Shown here in pieces: positions 22,031 through 31,394 of a DNA stretch of 64,000 nucleotides (positions within the stretch are counted from its first letter, which is position 1; every line of letters begins with the position of its first letter). The stretch comes from Catenulispora pinisilvae. GTDB taxonomy: Bacteria > Actinomycetota > Actinomycetes > Streptomycetales > Catenulisporaceae. The DNA lies in assembly GCF_015356865.1 (NCBI RefSeq), contig NZ_JAAFZA010000013.1, positions 26,849 through 90,848 of the forward strand. The letters are read 5' to 3'. The notes below the pieces were generated by a model. That model made no database searches and was not told the DNA's origin. It saw nothing but the letters and a program-made list of their open reading frames with translations. The translations under genes and the position numbers were made by a program.

Positions 22031-22477
22031 TCAGACGAGCGCGGCGACCAGCGTCGCGAAGGCGGCGACGAGGACGGCGACCCGGATGTAGTGGAAGCGG
22101 TTCCACCGGTTCAGCTGCTCCTTCCAGTCCGCGGGCCGGGTCTCGGGGGTCCACGTCTTGTTCCGGTTGTTGATCGGGACCAGCAGCAGCATCGACATGA
22201 TGACGCTGACCAGCAGCAGCGCGGCGGCGGTGACGACCAGGCCGGTGCCGTGGTGGTGCCATCTCGCGGCCGCCCAGACCACCATGAGCACGAGCGAGCC
22301 GATGTACCAGAACGGCATCAGGGCGCCGAGCATCCGGCCTCCGTGGGCGTGGCCGATCTGGCCGTTGTCGCCGGGGAGCGCGTCGAGGATCCGGCTGAGG
22401 ATGAAGGCGACGGCGAACTCCACCCCCACCATCACGCCGAAGGCCACCGTGGTGAATATCTGGAGTGCGTGGAACAT
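22031..22477 (-). CDS. DUF1772 membrane protein
   Basis: A 148-residue integral membrane protein with four predicted helices (~5-28, 50-72, 78-100 and 128-147). It carries the family segment LVPINNRNKTW..RPADWKEQLNRWNRFHYIRV near residue 105-140, a cytoplasmic loop typical of DUF1772 (anthrone-oxygenase-like) proteins. The biochemical role is unknown; some relatives take part in polyketide tailoring. ATG 22477 has GGAGG five bases upstream. It is divergent from a TetR-family gene with a cluster of CTAGCG-TGCTAG palindromes between them, so it is probably the repressed target. Confidence 0.85.
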   Translation of the reverse strand: MFHALQIFTTVAFGVMVGVEFAVAFILSRILDALPGDNGQIGHAHGGRMLGALMPFWYIGSLVLMVVWAAARWHHHGTGLVVTAAALLLVSVIMSMLLLVPINNRNKTWTPETRPADWKEQLNRWNRFHYIRVAVLVAAFATLVAALV

Positions 22478-22494
22478 GGGAGCCTCCCGCTTTT

Positions 22495-22525
22495 CTAGCG
22501 TTGCTAGCTGATGAGGCAACGCTAG
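22495..22525. promoter_or_regulatory. TetR-type operator, DUF1772 side
   Basis: CTAGC-GTT-GCTAG (22495-22507) is a 13-bp palindrome nested in a larger perfect inverted repeat, CTAGCGTTGC (22495-22504) with GCAACGCTAG (22516-22525). It lies 18-48 bases upstream of the DUF1772 start. Confidence 0.65.
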
Positions 22526-22545
22526 TACTGCTGACGCTCGATTGT

Positions 22546-22558
22546 CTAGCGGTGCTAG
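22546..22558. promoter_or_regulatory. TetR-type operator, regulator side
   Basis: CTAGC-GGT-GCTAG repeats the 13-bp palindrome of 22495-22507 with one change in the centre, ten bases before the regulator's ATG, so the regulator is probably autorepressed. Confidence 0.6.
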
Positions 22559-22567
22559 GATCGAGTC

Positions 22568-23146
22568 ATGTCGGTCCAGGAACGCAAGCAGCGCGAACGA
22601 GCGGAGCGTGAACGCCTCATCGTGGCGACGGCCCGCGAACTCGCCGAGAAGCAGGGCTGGGACGCGGTCACCACCCGCCGCCTCGCCGAGCGCATCGAGT
22701 ACAGCCAGCCCGTCCTCTACAGCCACTTCCGCGGCAAGCGCGAGATCATCGGCGCGGTCGCCCTCGACGGCGCCACCGAGATGGCCGAGGCGGTGCGGGC
22801 CGCGACCTCCGCCGCGGACGGACCGCGGGCCCGGGTCAGCGCCCTGGCCCGCGCCTACCTCGACTTCGCCGAACGCAATCCGGCGGTCTACGAGGCCTTG
22901 TTCGACCTCGACGGCGGCCTGGCCTTCGCGCGCGAGGACACCCCGGCACCGCTCAAGGACGCCTTCGCCGCGCTGCTGGAAACCCTCGGCGAGGTCGCCG
23001 GGGACGGCGTCGAGCCGGGACTGTTCACCGAGGTGTTCTGGGCGGCCCTGCACGGCTTGGCCACCCTGACCCGGGCCCAACGGCTGCTGCCGGAGCTGGC
23101 CGAGCGCAGAGTGGAGCTACTGGTGGACCGGCTCGCCGTGGTCTGA
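22568..23146 (+). CDS. TetR/AcrR-family regulator
   Basis: A 192-residue repressor. Its helix-turn-helix lies at ~15-60 (LIVATARELAEKQGWDAVTTRRLAERIEYSQPVLYSHF, the standard TetR pattern), followed by a ligand-binding helical domain of the WHG type (a conserved ALHGLATLTRA segment near 170). The ATG at 22568 sits directly after the palindromic operators. The divergent DUF1772 gene is the likely target. The ligand is unknown. Confidence 0.93.
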   Translation: MSVQERKQRERAERERLIVATARELAEKQGWDAVTTRRLAERIEYSQPVLYSHFRGKREIIGAVALDGATEMAEAVRAATSAADGPRARVSALARAYLDFAERNPAVYEALFDLDGGLAFAREDTPAPLKDAFAALLETLGEVAGDGVEPGLFTEVFWAALHGLATLTRAQRLLPELAERRVELLVDRLAVV

Positions 23147-23315
23147 CACGGTATCGGCGGCGGTATCGGCGTCGGTGTCGGCGCGAATCCGTCCGCCGCC
23201 CCGCCCCGAGGTCGGCCCCAGCCTTAACAGGTTGAGCCGGTTCACGTCGGCGCCGACGGGTGATGACCGCGAGTTCACACGCGCCTCTTAGGTTCATCGG
23301 CTTACAGTGGGGTCC

Positions 23316-24095
23316 ATGACCCGAGCCGCGGCGGATGTCTCCGACGGGAAGACAGCGAAGCCGGAGACCCACACGGCGCTGGTGCGCCGCGCCCGCAGGA
23401 TCTACCGCGAGCTCGGCGAGGTCTACCCCTACGCCAAGGCCGAGCTGGACGCCGAGAACCCGTTCCAGCTGTTGGTCGCGGTCATCTTGTCGGCCCAGTC
23501 CACGGACGTGGGCGTCAACAAGGTGACCCCGGCGCTGTTCCGGAAGTACCCGACCCCGGCCGACCTGGCCGAGGCGGATCCGGAGGAGCTGGAGACGATG
23601 ATCAAGACCACCGGCTTCTTCCACAACAAGGCCAAGTCCCTGCTGGGCATGTCCAAGGCCCTGGTGGAGGACTTCGACGGCCGGGTCCCGCGCAAGCTGG
23701 AGCAGATGGTCACCCTGCCCGGCGTCGGCCGCAAGACCGCCAACGTCGTGCTCGGCAACGCGATCGATCCGGAGACGGGCAAGCCGTTCGGCGTCCCGGG
23801 CATCACGGTCGACACGCACTTCGGGCGCCTGGTGCGCCGGTTCGGCTGGACCGACCTGGAGGACCCGGTCAAGGTCGAGCACGCCATCGGGGAGCTGTTC
23901 CCGCGCAAGGACTGGACGGTCCTGTCGCACCGCCTGATCTACCACGGCCGGCGGGTCTGCCACGCCAAGAAGCCGGCGTGCGGGGCCTGCCCGATCGCCA
24001 ACCTGTGCCCCAGCCGCGGGATCGGGGAGCAGGACCCGGTGAAGGCGGCCGCTTTGCTCAAGTACAAACCGGGGGAAGGCGGTCTGCCGCTGTGA
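23316..24095 (+). CDS. nth: Endonuclease III (DNA glycosylase/AP lyase)
   Basis: A 259-residue base-excision repair enzyme that removes oxidised pyrimidines and nicks at the abasic site. The helix-hairpin-helix [12 protein letters not shown] has the catalytic Lys140, and Asp166 lies in TVDTHFGR. The [4Fe-4S] cluster ligands are Cys215, 222, 225 and 231 (C-x6-C-x2-C-x5-C). ATG 23316 is used; an upstream GTG at 23307 adds three residues. The NUDIX gene follows with a four-base overlap. The order nth, NUDIX, MarP-type protease is also seen in Mycobacterium tuberculosis, where a thioredoxin-like gene lies between nth and the NUDIX gene and is absent here. Confidence 0.96.
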   Translation: MTRAAADVSDGKTAKPETHTALVRRARRIYRELGEVYPYAKAELDAENPFQLLVAVILSAQSTDVGVNKVTPALFRKYPTPADLAEADPEELETMIKTTGFFHNKAKSLLGMSKALVEDFDGRVPRKLEQMVTLPGVGRKTANVVLGNAIDPETGKPFGVPGITVDTHFGRLVRRFGWTDLEDPVKVEHAIGELFPRKDWTVLSHRLIYHGRRVCHAKKPACGACPIANLCPSRGIGEQDPVKAAALLKYKPGEGGLPL

Positions 24096-24811
24096 GCGTT
24101 GCCCATGACATGGGAATCCAGATAGCCGATTCGTTGCCCGAGTGGTTGCTCCCGCTGGCCCGGGCCGCCGAAAGCGGGACCGGGCTGGGCCCGCGCTTCA
24201 AGCGGCCCGCGGACTTGGCCGGGGAGCCCCGGCGCTCCGCGGTGCTGATCCTGTTCGGCGAGGACCCGGTGCACGGACCCGACGTGTTGTTCGTCGAGCG
24301 TTCCAAGACCCTGCGGAACCATCCCGGGCAGCCGGCCTTCCCCGGCGGCGCGGTCGATCCCGGCGAGGGGCCGGTGGCCACCGCGCTGCGCGAGGCCAAC
24401 GAGGAGACCGATCTGGATCCGGCCGGGGTGCAGGTCTTCGGGATCCTGCCGGACCAGTACGTCTTCCCTTCGGACTTCCTGGTGACCCCGGTGTTGGGCT
24501 GGTGGCGTACCCCCAGCCCGGTCCGGGTACGGGACGCGCGGGAGGTCGCCTCGGTGTGCCGGATCGCGGTGCGGGACCTGGTCGACCCGGCCAACCGGAT
24601 GCTGGTCGGCAGCCCTTCGGGGAACTCCAGCCCGGCCTTCGACGCCGGGCCCTTGCTGATCTGGGGCTTCACCGCCGCGCTCCTGGACGGGGTGCTGCGG
24701 GCCGGCGGCTGGGAGCGGCCGTGGGATAGGGAGCGGTTCGAACCGCTGCCGCAGGAGGTGCTGGCGCTGGCGTTCCGCGACCGCGGCGCGCCGGGGGGAG
24801 AAGATAAGTAG
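24092..24811 (+). CDS. NUDIX hydrolase, CoA pyrophosphatase-type
   Basis: A 239-residue hydrolase. The NUDIX box runs from [10 protein letters not shown] to [11 protein letters not shown] with the catalytic Glu pair. Just before it, [13 protein letters not shown] matches the NuCoA motif (UPF0035), which marks enzymes that cleave CoA or acyl-CoA to 4'-phosphopantetheine and 3',5'-ADP. GTG 24092 overlaps the nth stop (GTGA); ATG 24110 is an alternative. The MarP-like gene begins on the base after its stop codon. It is likely the middle of a three-gene operon combining DNA repair, cofactor turnover and envelope proteolysis. Confidence 0.88.
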   Translation: MSVAHDMGIQIADSLPEWLLPLARAAESGTGLGPRFKRPADLAGEPRRSAVLILFGEDPVHGPDVLFVERSKTLRNHPGQPAFPGGAVDPGEGPVATALREANEETDLDPAGVQVFGILPDQYVFPSDFLVTPVLGWWRTPSPVRVRDAREVASVCRIAVRDLVDPANRMLVGSPSGNSSPAFDAGPLLIWGFTAALLDGVLRAGGWERPWDRERFEPLPQEVLALAFRDRGAPGGEDK

Positions 24812-25993
24812 ATGGACATCCTCGACATCCTGCTGCTGCTCGTCGTGGCGGCGTTCGCGGTCTCCGGGTATCGGCAGGGTTTCGTCGTGGGAGTGGTCTC
24901 CTTCGCCGGCTTCATCGGCGGCCTGACGCTGGGCTTCGTGCTGGTCCCGACCTTCCTGGACCGCTCCTCCAGCAGTCTGCTGGCCTCGGTGATCGCGCTG
25001 TGCGCGGTGCTGGCGCTGGCGGTGGTCGGGCAGGTGCTCGGCTCGATGCTGGGCGCCAAGCTGCGCGAGGCCATCACCTGGCAGCCCGCGCAGCTGGTGG
25101 ACGCGGTCAGCGGCTCGGTGGTGTCGGTGATCGCGGTGCTGATGGTGGCCTGGTTCCTGGGGCTGGCGCTGTTCACGTCCTCGGTGCCGACCATCAGCGA
25201 CCAGGTGCGCTCCTCCAGCATCCTCAAGGGCATGACACAGGTGCTGCCGCAGGGCGCCAACCAGTGGTTCAACGGGTTCTCCAACATCCTGAACCGCAAC
25301 GGCTTCCCGCAGGTGTTCGCGCCCTTCCAGGCCGAGGACCCGGCGAACGTCCCGGCCCCGGACCAGGCGCTGCTGCACAGCCCGGTGGTCGGCGCCGACC
25401 GGGCCTCGATCGTGAAGATCCGCGGCCAGGCGCCGTCCTGCGGCAAGGACATCGAGGGCTCCGGGTTCGTCTACGCCCCGGGCAAGGTGATGACCAACGC
25501 GCACGTGGTCGGCGGCACCCGCTCGCTGGTGGTGCGGCAGTCCGACAACCGGCAGTACGCGGCGACCGTGGTGCTGTTCGACCCCAAGCGGGACATCGCC
25601 GTGCTGGACGTGCCCGGCCTGAAGGCGCCGCAGCTGAACTTCGATGTGTCCGGCAAGGCCAACGACGACGCGCTGGTGGTCGGCTACCCGGAGGACGGCC
25701 CGTTCACCGTCGACGCCGCGCGCATCCGCGAGCAGATCACGGCCACCGGCGCCGACATCTACTCCAACGGCAACGTCCGGCGCCAGGTGTTCTCGCTCTA
25801 CGCACAGGTGCAGCAGGGCAACTCCGGCGGCCCGCTGCTGTCCAGCGACGGCCGGGTGCTCGGCGTGGTCTTCGCCAAGTCGCTGGAGGACAAGAACACC
25901 GGCTACGCGCTGACCGCCTCGGAGGTCTCCTCCGACGCCTCGGCCGGCGCCGCCACCGACACTCCGGTCAACACCCAGGCCTGCGCGATCTGA
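24812..25993 (+). CDS. MarP-like membrane-bound serine protease
   Basis: A 393-residue protein. The N-terminal ~150 residues form a CvpA/colicin-V-production-like domain with four membrane helices. The C-terminal ~220 residues form an extracytoplasmic trypsin-like domain with the triad His231 (TNAHVV), Asp261 (KRDIAVLDV) and Ser338 (GNSGGPL). These positions match M. tuberculosis MarP (235/264/343). MarP is needed for acid and oxidative-stress resistance and cleaves a peptidoglycan hydrolase; a similar role here is inference. Two Cys (CGKD and CAI-COOH) flank the protease domain and may form a redox-sensing disulfide, as in MarP. A hairpin terminator follows. Confidence 0.92.
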   Translation: MDILDILLLLVVAAFAVSGYRQGFVVGVVSFAGFIGGLTLGFVLVPTFLDRSSSSLLASVIALCAVLALAVVGQVLGSMLGAKLREAITWQPAQLVDAVSGSVVSVIAVLMVAWFLGLALFTSSVPTISDQVRSSSILKGMTQVLPQGANQWFNGFSNILNRNGFPQVFAPFQAEDPANVPAPDQALLHSPVVGADRASIVKIRGQAPSCGKDIEGSGFVYAPGKVMTNAHVVGGTRSLVVRQSDNRQYAATVVLFDPKRDIAVLDVPGLKAPQLNFDVSGKANDDALVVGYPEDGPFTVDAARIREQITATGADIYSNGNVRRQVFSLYAQVQQGNSGGPLLSSDGRVLGVVFAKSLEDKNTGYALTASEVSSDASAGAATDTPVNTQACAI

Positions 25994-26023
25994 GCCCTCG
26001 CCGCCGTTCGGGCGGACGAGGGC
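25994..26023 (+). terminator. Terminator hairpin after the nth-NUDIX-marP operon
   Basis: GCCCTCG-CCGCC pairs with GGCGG-A-CGAGGGC (25994-26005 with 26011-26023), with one bulged A and a five-base loop, directly after the protease stop codon. Confidence 0.65.
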
Positions 26024-26148
26024 ACTTCGGCCCGCGGCTGCCCGGGCGGACAAGTCGATCTCAGACTTCTGCCGCCCCGAGGTCCGTCGCGCCTTCCTGA
26101 TACGTTCATCGCCAGAACCGGAACAGACAACCAGGGGGCGGATCGGGC

Positions 26149-26865
26149 ATGCTCGGGCACTCACACGCGACCAGCGGCGGACTGGCCTGGGCGGCGGCCG
26201 CCTCGGCGCTGCCGATGAGCGTCCTGGCCTATCCGGCGATGCACGGCTCGACCGCCCACATCCAGCCCAAGGACCTGCTCTTCGGGACCTTCATCACGGC
26301 CGGGGCGGCGCTGCTGCCGGACATCGACCACCCGAACGGCACCATCGCGCACTCGGTCGGGCCGATCACCCACAACCTGTGCAAGGGTGTTTCGAAGATC
26401 AGCGGCGGGCACCGGCACGCCACGCACTCGCTGGCGTTCGTCGCCGCCGTCACCTACGGCACCTGGGCCGGTGAGAAGTACCTCGGCCGCTACTTCACCC
26501 TCGGCCTGGTGTTCTTCATGCTGGTGCTGGCCGTGCGCGCGCTGAACCTGTGCCCGTCGGGGGAGAAGCTGGAGGCCTACGGGCCCTGCATCCTGCTGGC
26601 CGGCGGCGGCACGGTCCTGATGGACCGCTGGATAGTCAGCGCGCCGAGCTGGCTGCCGTTTGCCATAGGACTGGGAGCCCTGACCCACCTGGCCGGCGAC
26701 TGCCTCACCGACCACGGCTGCCGGCTGTTCTGGCCGTTCACGCTGCGGACCGGGATACCGCTGATCCAGCGCACCGGGAACAAGATGGAGACCTGGTTCC
26801 TGGCGCCGGTGATGGCGGTCGGTTGCGCGGTGCTGCTCTACATAAAGACGGCTTCGAAGCCTTAG
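26149..26865 (+). CDS. YdjM/DUF457-type membrane metal-dependent hydrolase
   Basis: A 238-residue membrane protein. His/Asp metal-ligand blocks typical of the LexA-binding/YdjM family are present: GHSHATSG near the start, LLPDIDHP (~65), HRHATHS (~95) and HLAGDCLTDHG (~180). About four hydrophobic segments alternate with them. Family members are presumed phospholipase- or hydrolase-like, but function is poorly defined. The gene lies alone on the plus strand after the marP terminator. Confidence 0.88.
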   Translation: MLGHSHATSGGLAWAAAASALPMSVLAYPAMHGSTAHIQPKDLLFGTFITAGAALLPDIDHPNGTIAHSVGPITHNLCKGVSKISGGHRHATHSLAFVAAVTYGTWAGEKYLGRYFTLGLVFFMLVLAVRALNLCPSGEKLEAYGPCILLAGGGTVLMDRWIVSAPSWLPFAIGLGALTHLAGDCLTDHGCRLFWPFTLRTGIPLIQRTGNKMETWFLAPVMAVGCAVLLYIKTASKP

Positions 26866-26917
26866 CCAGCCGGCGATCCAGTACCGGCTATCGATTGCTG
26901 GCTGTCGCCATCGGCTG

Positions 26918-27817
26918 TCAGCTCTTCAGCCAGTCGAGCAGTTCATTCGTGAAACGCATCGGCGCCTCCTCGTGCGGGAAGTGGCCGATGCCCTCCAGCA
27001 GCCGCCAGCGGTAGGCGGCGGTGACGTAGCGCCCCGAGCCGCGGGCGACGTGCGGTAGCAGGGCGTTGTCGAGTTCGCCCTGCATGTGCAGCACCGGAAC
27101 CCGCACCTCGGTGCGCATTCGCTGCGCGAACCGCATCCCGTCCGGGCGGACCAGGGACCTGATGAGCCAGCGGTAGTACTCCAGCGAGGAGTGCGCGGCG
27201 CCGGGCACGAGCATCGCGTCGCGGTAGCGCTGCGCCACGTCCAGCTCCGGCCACCCGGTCGCGCCCCACTCCGCGAGCAGCTGCTCGACCAGCATCGCCG
27301 CGTCGCGGGTCAGGGCCTTCTCCGGGGCCCACGGCCGCTGCGCGGACCACATGAAGCGGGCCGCGGAGATCTGCTTGGGGTCGCTCAGCAGGCTCTGGCG
27401 CAGCCGGCGCGGATGGGCCGAACCGGTGACCGCCAGGCGGTTCACCGCGGCCGGCCGGAAGACCGCCGCGGTCCAGCCGATGAAGGCGCCCCATTCGTGG
27501 CCGACGAGCGTGGCGTTGGACTGGCCCAGCGCCCGGATCACCCCGGTGACGTCCATGGTCAGGGTCAGCGGGTCGTAGCCGCGCGGGGTCTTGTCGCTGC
27601 CGCCGTAGCCGCGCAGGTCCATCGCCACGGCGCGGTAGCCGGCCTCGGCGACCGCCGGGAGCTGGTGCCGCCAGGACCACCAGAATTCCGGGAAGCCGTG
27701 CAGGAACAGCACCAGCGGCCCCTCGCCCATCTCGGCGACGTGGAAGCGGGCGCCGTTCGCGGAGATGTCGCGGTGCGTCCACGGCCCGGCCAGGCGGATC
27801 GGATCGGAATCCTGCAT
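26918..27817 (-). CDS. Epoxide-hydrolase-like alpha/beta hydrolase with Glu at the nucleophile site
   Basis: A 299-residue protein of the epoxide hydrolase/haloalkane dehalogenase branch. It has the oxyanion motif HGFPEFWWSWRHQ (40-52), an MDLRGYGGSDKP-like loop, and a C-terminal GIGHFPHEEAP with the catalytic His. The nucleophile elbow, normally GHDWG, is GHEWG here, placing Glu108 where the nucleophilic Asp is expected. Either this subfamily uses Glu or another reaction, or the enzyme is impaired. The codon GAA is clear in the sequence. It is monocistronic and divergent from the acetyltransferase gene. Confidence 0.85.
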   Translation of the reverse strand: MQDSDPIRLAGPWTHRDISANGARFHVAEMGEGPLVLFLHGFPEFWWSWRHQLPAVAEAGYRAVAMDLRGYGGSDKTPRGYDPLTLTMDVTGVIRALGQSNATLVGHEWGAFIGWTAAVFRPAAVNRLAVTGSAHPRRLRQSLLSDPKQISAARFMWSAQRPWAPEKALTRDAAMLVEQLLAEWGATGWPELDVAQRYRDAMLVPGAAHSSLEYYRWLIRSLVRPDGMRFAQRMRTEVRVPVLHMQGELDNALLPHVARGSGRYVTAAYRWRLLEGIGHFPHEEAPMRFTNELLDWLKS

Positions 27818-27976
27818 GGGTTCAGCCTCCCACGCGGTGCGGGTTCTAAGTTGCCTCGTCCGCCGGTGCGTACGGGTGGCCGGAGGGCAGGGCCGGCCGG
27901 CCCGGTCGGTGGGCCTGGTCGGTGGGCCGGGCGGAAATCGGCTCGCTCAGACGGGGCGGCGATGTTGCCATGGAGT

Positions 27977-29227
27977 ATGAGCTCCAATGCTGCGGCCTAC
28001 CCGGTTCGTCCCATCACCAAGGGCGAGACCGAGGACTTCCACGCGCAACTCAACTTCGCCTTCCACGAGGAACCGCCGGAGGAAATGCAGGACCTGTGGC
28101 TGCGCCTGGTGTCCCGGGAGCGGACGGTCGCCGCGTTCGACGGCGACGAACTGGTCGGCACCGGGGGCGACATCCCCTTCGAGCTGACGGTGCCCGGCGG
28201 GGTCACGGTGCCGACGGCCGGCGTCACGATGATCACCGTGAAGGCCACCCACCGCCGGCGCGGCATCCTGACCGCGCTGCTGCGGCACCAGATGACCGGC
28301 TGGCACGAGCGCGGCGACGCGGCGGTCGCGACCCTGTTCGCCTCCGAGCCCGCGATCTACGGCCGTTTCGGCTACGGGCTGGGCACGCATGCGCTCGCGC
28401 TCACCATCCCGCGGGGCGGCGAAGGGCTGTCGGCGGTGCCCGGCAGCGACGGGTTCCAGATGCGGATGCTGGACCCGCGCAAGGCGTACGACCGCTGCCA
28501 GGCGGTGTTCGACGCGGTCCGGCTGGGCCGTCCGGGCATGGTCTCCCGCATCGGCAAGGGCTGGGGCGACGTGGCGACGCTCGACAACGAGTTCACCCGG
28601 GACGACGCCGGCCCGCTGCGCTGCGTGGTCGCCGAGGACGCCGCGGGCCAGGTGGCCGGCTACGCCCGGTACCAGGTCGAGGCCGACTTCGACAATCCGG
28701 CGCGGCCTGACGGCAAGGTGCGGGTCCGGGAGGTCCACGGCCGCGACCTCGCCTCCTACATCGCCGTGTGGCGCTTCCTGACCGACATCGACCTGACCCT
28801 CGAAATCCACGCCGAGGTGCCGACCGACGACCCGCTGATGTTCCTGCTCGCCGATCCCCGGCAGTCGGTGCCGCGGGTCGAGGACGTGTTGTATGTGCGG
28901 CTCGTGGACGTGGACCGGGCACTCGCCGGGCGGCGCTACGCGGCGCCGGTGGATGTGGTGTTCGAGCTCGCGGACCCGTTCTGTCCGTGGAACACCGGCC
29001 GATGGCGGTTGAGCGGCGACGCCGGCGGCGCGGTGTGCACGCGGACCACGGAACCGGCCGATCTGGTGCTCGGGCCGCGCGAACTCGGCACGGCCTACCT
29101 CGGTGGCCTCTCGCTCAGCGCGCTGGGCCGGGCCGGGCGGGTCGAGGAGCTGCGGCCGGGCGCGCTGGCGGCGGCGTCGCGGGCGTTTGTGAGCGAGGTC
29201 GCGCCGTTCGCGCCCTTCGAATTCTGA
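27977..29227 (+). CDS. Eis-like GNAT acetyltransferase
   Basis: A 416-residue protein of the Eis family. The N-terminal GNAT domain has the acetyl-CoA loop THRRRGILTALL (91-102) and Tyr128 in YGRFGYG, equivalent to the catalytic Tyr of mycobacterial Eis. A second GNAT-like domain and a C-terminal SCP2-like domain follow. The protein ends in Phe, whose terminal carboxylate serves as the general base in Eis. Eis enzymes form hexamers and acetylate several amines of aminoglycosides or lysines of peptides; the substrate here is unknown. The ATG gives MSSNAAAYPVRP. The enoyl-CoA hydratase gene starts 17 bases later, so the two may be co-transcribed. Confidence 0.9.
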   Translation: MSSNAAAYPVRPITKGETEDFHAQLNFAFHEEPPEEMQDLWLRLVSRERTVAAFDGDELVGTGGDIPFELTVPGGVTVPTAGVTMITVKATHRRRGILTALLRHQMTGWHERGDAAVATLFASEPAIYGRFGYGLGTHALALTIPRGGEGLSAVPGSDGFQMRMLDPRKAYDRCQAVFDAVRLGRPGMVSRIGKGWGDVATLDNEFTRDDAGPLRCVVAEDAAGQVAGYARYQVEADFDNPARPDGKVRVREVHGRDLASYIAVWRFLTDIDLTLEIHAEVPTDDPLMFLLADPRQSVPRVEDVLYVRLVDVDRALAGRRYAAPVDVVFELADPFCPWNTGRWRLSGDAGGAVCTRTTEPADLVLGPRELGTAYLGGLSLSALGRAGRVEELRPGALAAASRAFVSEVAPFAPFEF

Positions 29228-29244
29228 TCGGTATGTTGGCCGCT

Positions 29245-30075
<831 letters not shown>

Positions 30076-30175
30076 CGAACGGTGCGGGTGTTCGGCGGAG
30101 TTATCCAGATCACGGGTCTCGCGGTGGCTCAGGGTTAGTCGCGGGGCCCGGCGCTTGCTAGCGTCTTGGACGACG

Positions 30176-30292
30176 GCGTTGTCCGCCGTCCACAACGTGT
30201 GCAGCGAAGCCGGTGAGAGTCCGGCGCTGTCCCGCAACTGTGAGCTCCCCGGCGGGGAGCAAGCCAGGTCGCCTCACGCGCTGTGCCAAGGT
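30176..30292 (+). promoter_or_regulatory. Cobalamin riboswitch
   Basis: The core elements are clear: GAAGCCGGTGAGAGTCCGGC followed by GCTGTCCCGCAACTGTGA (30205-30243), then a CCCCGG-CGGGG stem and a B12-box-like AGCCAGGTCGCCT (30262-30274). This is the adenosylcobalamin-sensing class I layout. It lies in the leader of the btuF-btuC-btuD operon, so uptake should be shut off when cobalamin is plentiful. Outer stem limits are approximate. Confidence 0.93.
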
Positions 30293-30392
30293 TCGGCCCT
30301 CGCGGTTCGGGGCGGTCCGGCTGTGCGTAACCACGGTCACCCGGGCCGACGCGCGCCGTGCGGGCCGCGGATCAGCCGGAGGAGCTGACCTC

Positions 30393-31385
30393 GTGCATTC
30401 TCGTCCGCACCCCACCCTGACCCGGCGGATCGCCGTCGGTGTCGTCGCGGTCTCGGCGCTGGCGGCCGCCGGCTGTTCGTCCTCGAAGTCGACGCCCGCC
30501 GGGTCCGGGTCCTCGACCACCCCGGCCACGTCCAGCAGTGCCAGCGCGGCGGCCTTCCCGACCACCGTCACCGCCAAGAACGGTCCGGTGAAGCTGGCGG
30601 CCGCGCCCAAGAAGATCGTCTCGCTGTCGCCTTCGGCCACCGAGGACCTGTTCCAGATCGGCGCCGGCTCCCAGGTGATCGCCGTCGACGACCAGTCGGA
30701 CTACCCGGCCGACGCGCCGAAGACGACGCTGTCCGGCTACAAGCCGAACGCCGAGGCGATCGCCAAGTACAACCCGGACCTGGTCGTGGTCGCCGACGAC
30801 AGCTCGCAGATCGTGGAGCAGCTGGGCAAGCTGAACGTGCCGGTCCTGTGGTTCGACGCCGCGAACAACCTCGACGACGCCTACAACCAGATCACCGAAC
30901 TCGGCACCGCCACCGGCCACGCGGCCCAGGCCGCGACCGAGGTCGGCACCATGAAGCAGCAGATCGACGCGGCGATCGCCGGCACCAAGAAGCCGGCCAG
31001 CCCGCTCAAGTACTACTACGAGGTCGGCACCCCGGGGAACTACAGCGCCACCTCCAAGACCTTCATCGGCTCGATCTTCGCCCAGTTCGGCCTCACCAAC
31101 ATCGCCGACCCGGCGGACAAGACCGGCGGCGGCTACCCCCAGCTCTCCGACGAGTACCTGGTCACCTCGGCCCCGGACCTGATCTTCCTGGCCGACACCA
31201 AGTGCTGCCAGCAGAGCGCGGCCACCGTCGCCGCCCGCCCCGGCTGGTCGGCGATCCCCGCGGTCAAGAACGCGGCCAAGGGCACCGTGGTCGGCCTCGA
31301 CGACGACATCGCCTCCCGCTGGGGGCCGCGCCTGGTGCAGCTGGTGCAGCAGATCTCGAAGGCCGTGAACCAGGCCCAGGGCTGA
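30393..31385 (+). CDS. btuF: Cobalamin ABC transporter substrate-binding lipoprotein
   Basis: A 330-residue lipoprotein. The signal peptide ends in the lipobox ALAAAGC, followed by a Ser/Thr-rich linker and a class III periplasmic-binding fold: APKKIVSLSPSATEDLFQIGAG, then NPDLVVVADDSSQIVEQL, as in BtuF/FecB proteins. GTG 30393 has GGAGGAG nine bases upstream; frames reaching back into the riboswitch are not real. The riboswitch upstream makes cobalamin (or a cobinamide precursor) the likely ligand rather than an iron-siderophore. First gene of btuF-btuC-btuD. Confidence 0.92.
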   Translation: MHSRPHPTLTRRIAVGVVAVSALAAAGCSSSKSTPAGSGSSTTPATSSSASAAAFPTTVTAKNGPVKLAAAPKKIVSLSPSATEDLFQIGAGSQVIAVDDQSDYPADAPKTTLSGYKPNAEAIAKYNPDLVVVADDSSQIVEQLGKLNVPVLWFDAANNLDDAYNQITELGTATGHAAQAATEVGTMKQQIDAAIAGTKKPASPLKYYYEVGTPGNYSATSKTFIGSIFAQFGLTNIADPADKTGGGYPQLSDEYLVTSAPDLIFLADTKCCQQSAATVAARPGWSAIPAVKNAAKGTVVGLDDDIASRWGPRLVQLVQQISKAVNQAQG

Positions 31386-31394
31386 GCCACGACG

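Noticed and set aside
23939..26164. Very long antisense frames opposite the nth-NUDIX-marP operon (and similar frames elsewhere)
   Set aside because: Long antisense frames are expected in GC-rich DNA, where third-position GC removes stop codons. The plus-strand proteins have complete catalytic motifs.
27086..27976. Upstream extension of the Eis-like frame across the hydrolase gene
   Set aside because: This stretch is antisense to a clear epoxide-hydrolase-like gene and has no family similarity. Eis-like proteins start close to the GNAT domain.
30213..30392. Extension of the BtuF frame upstream into the riboswitch
   Set aside because: It would translate the folded aptamer and move the signal peptide 60 residues inward. 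GTG 30393 has a strong ribosome site and gives a normal lipoprotein signal.
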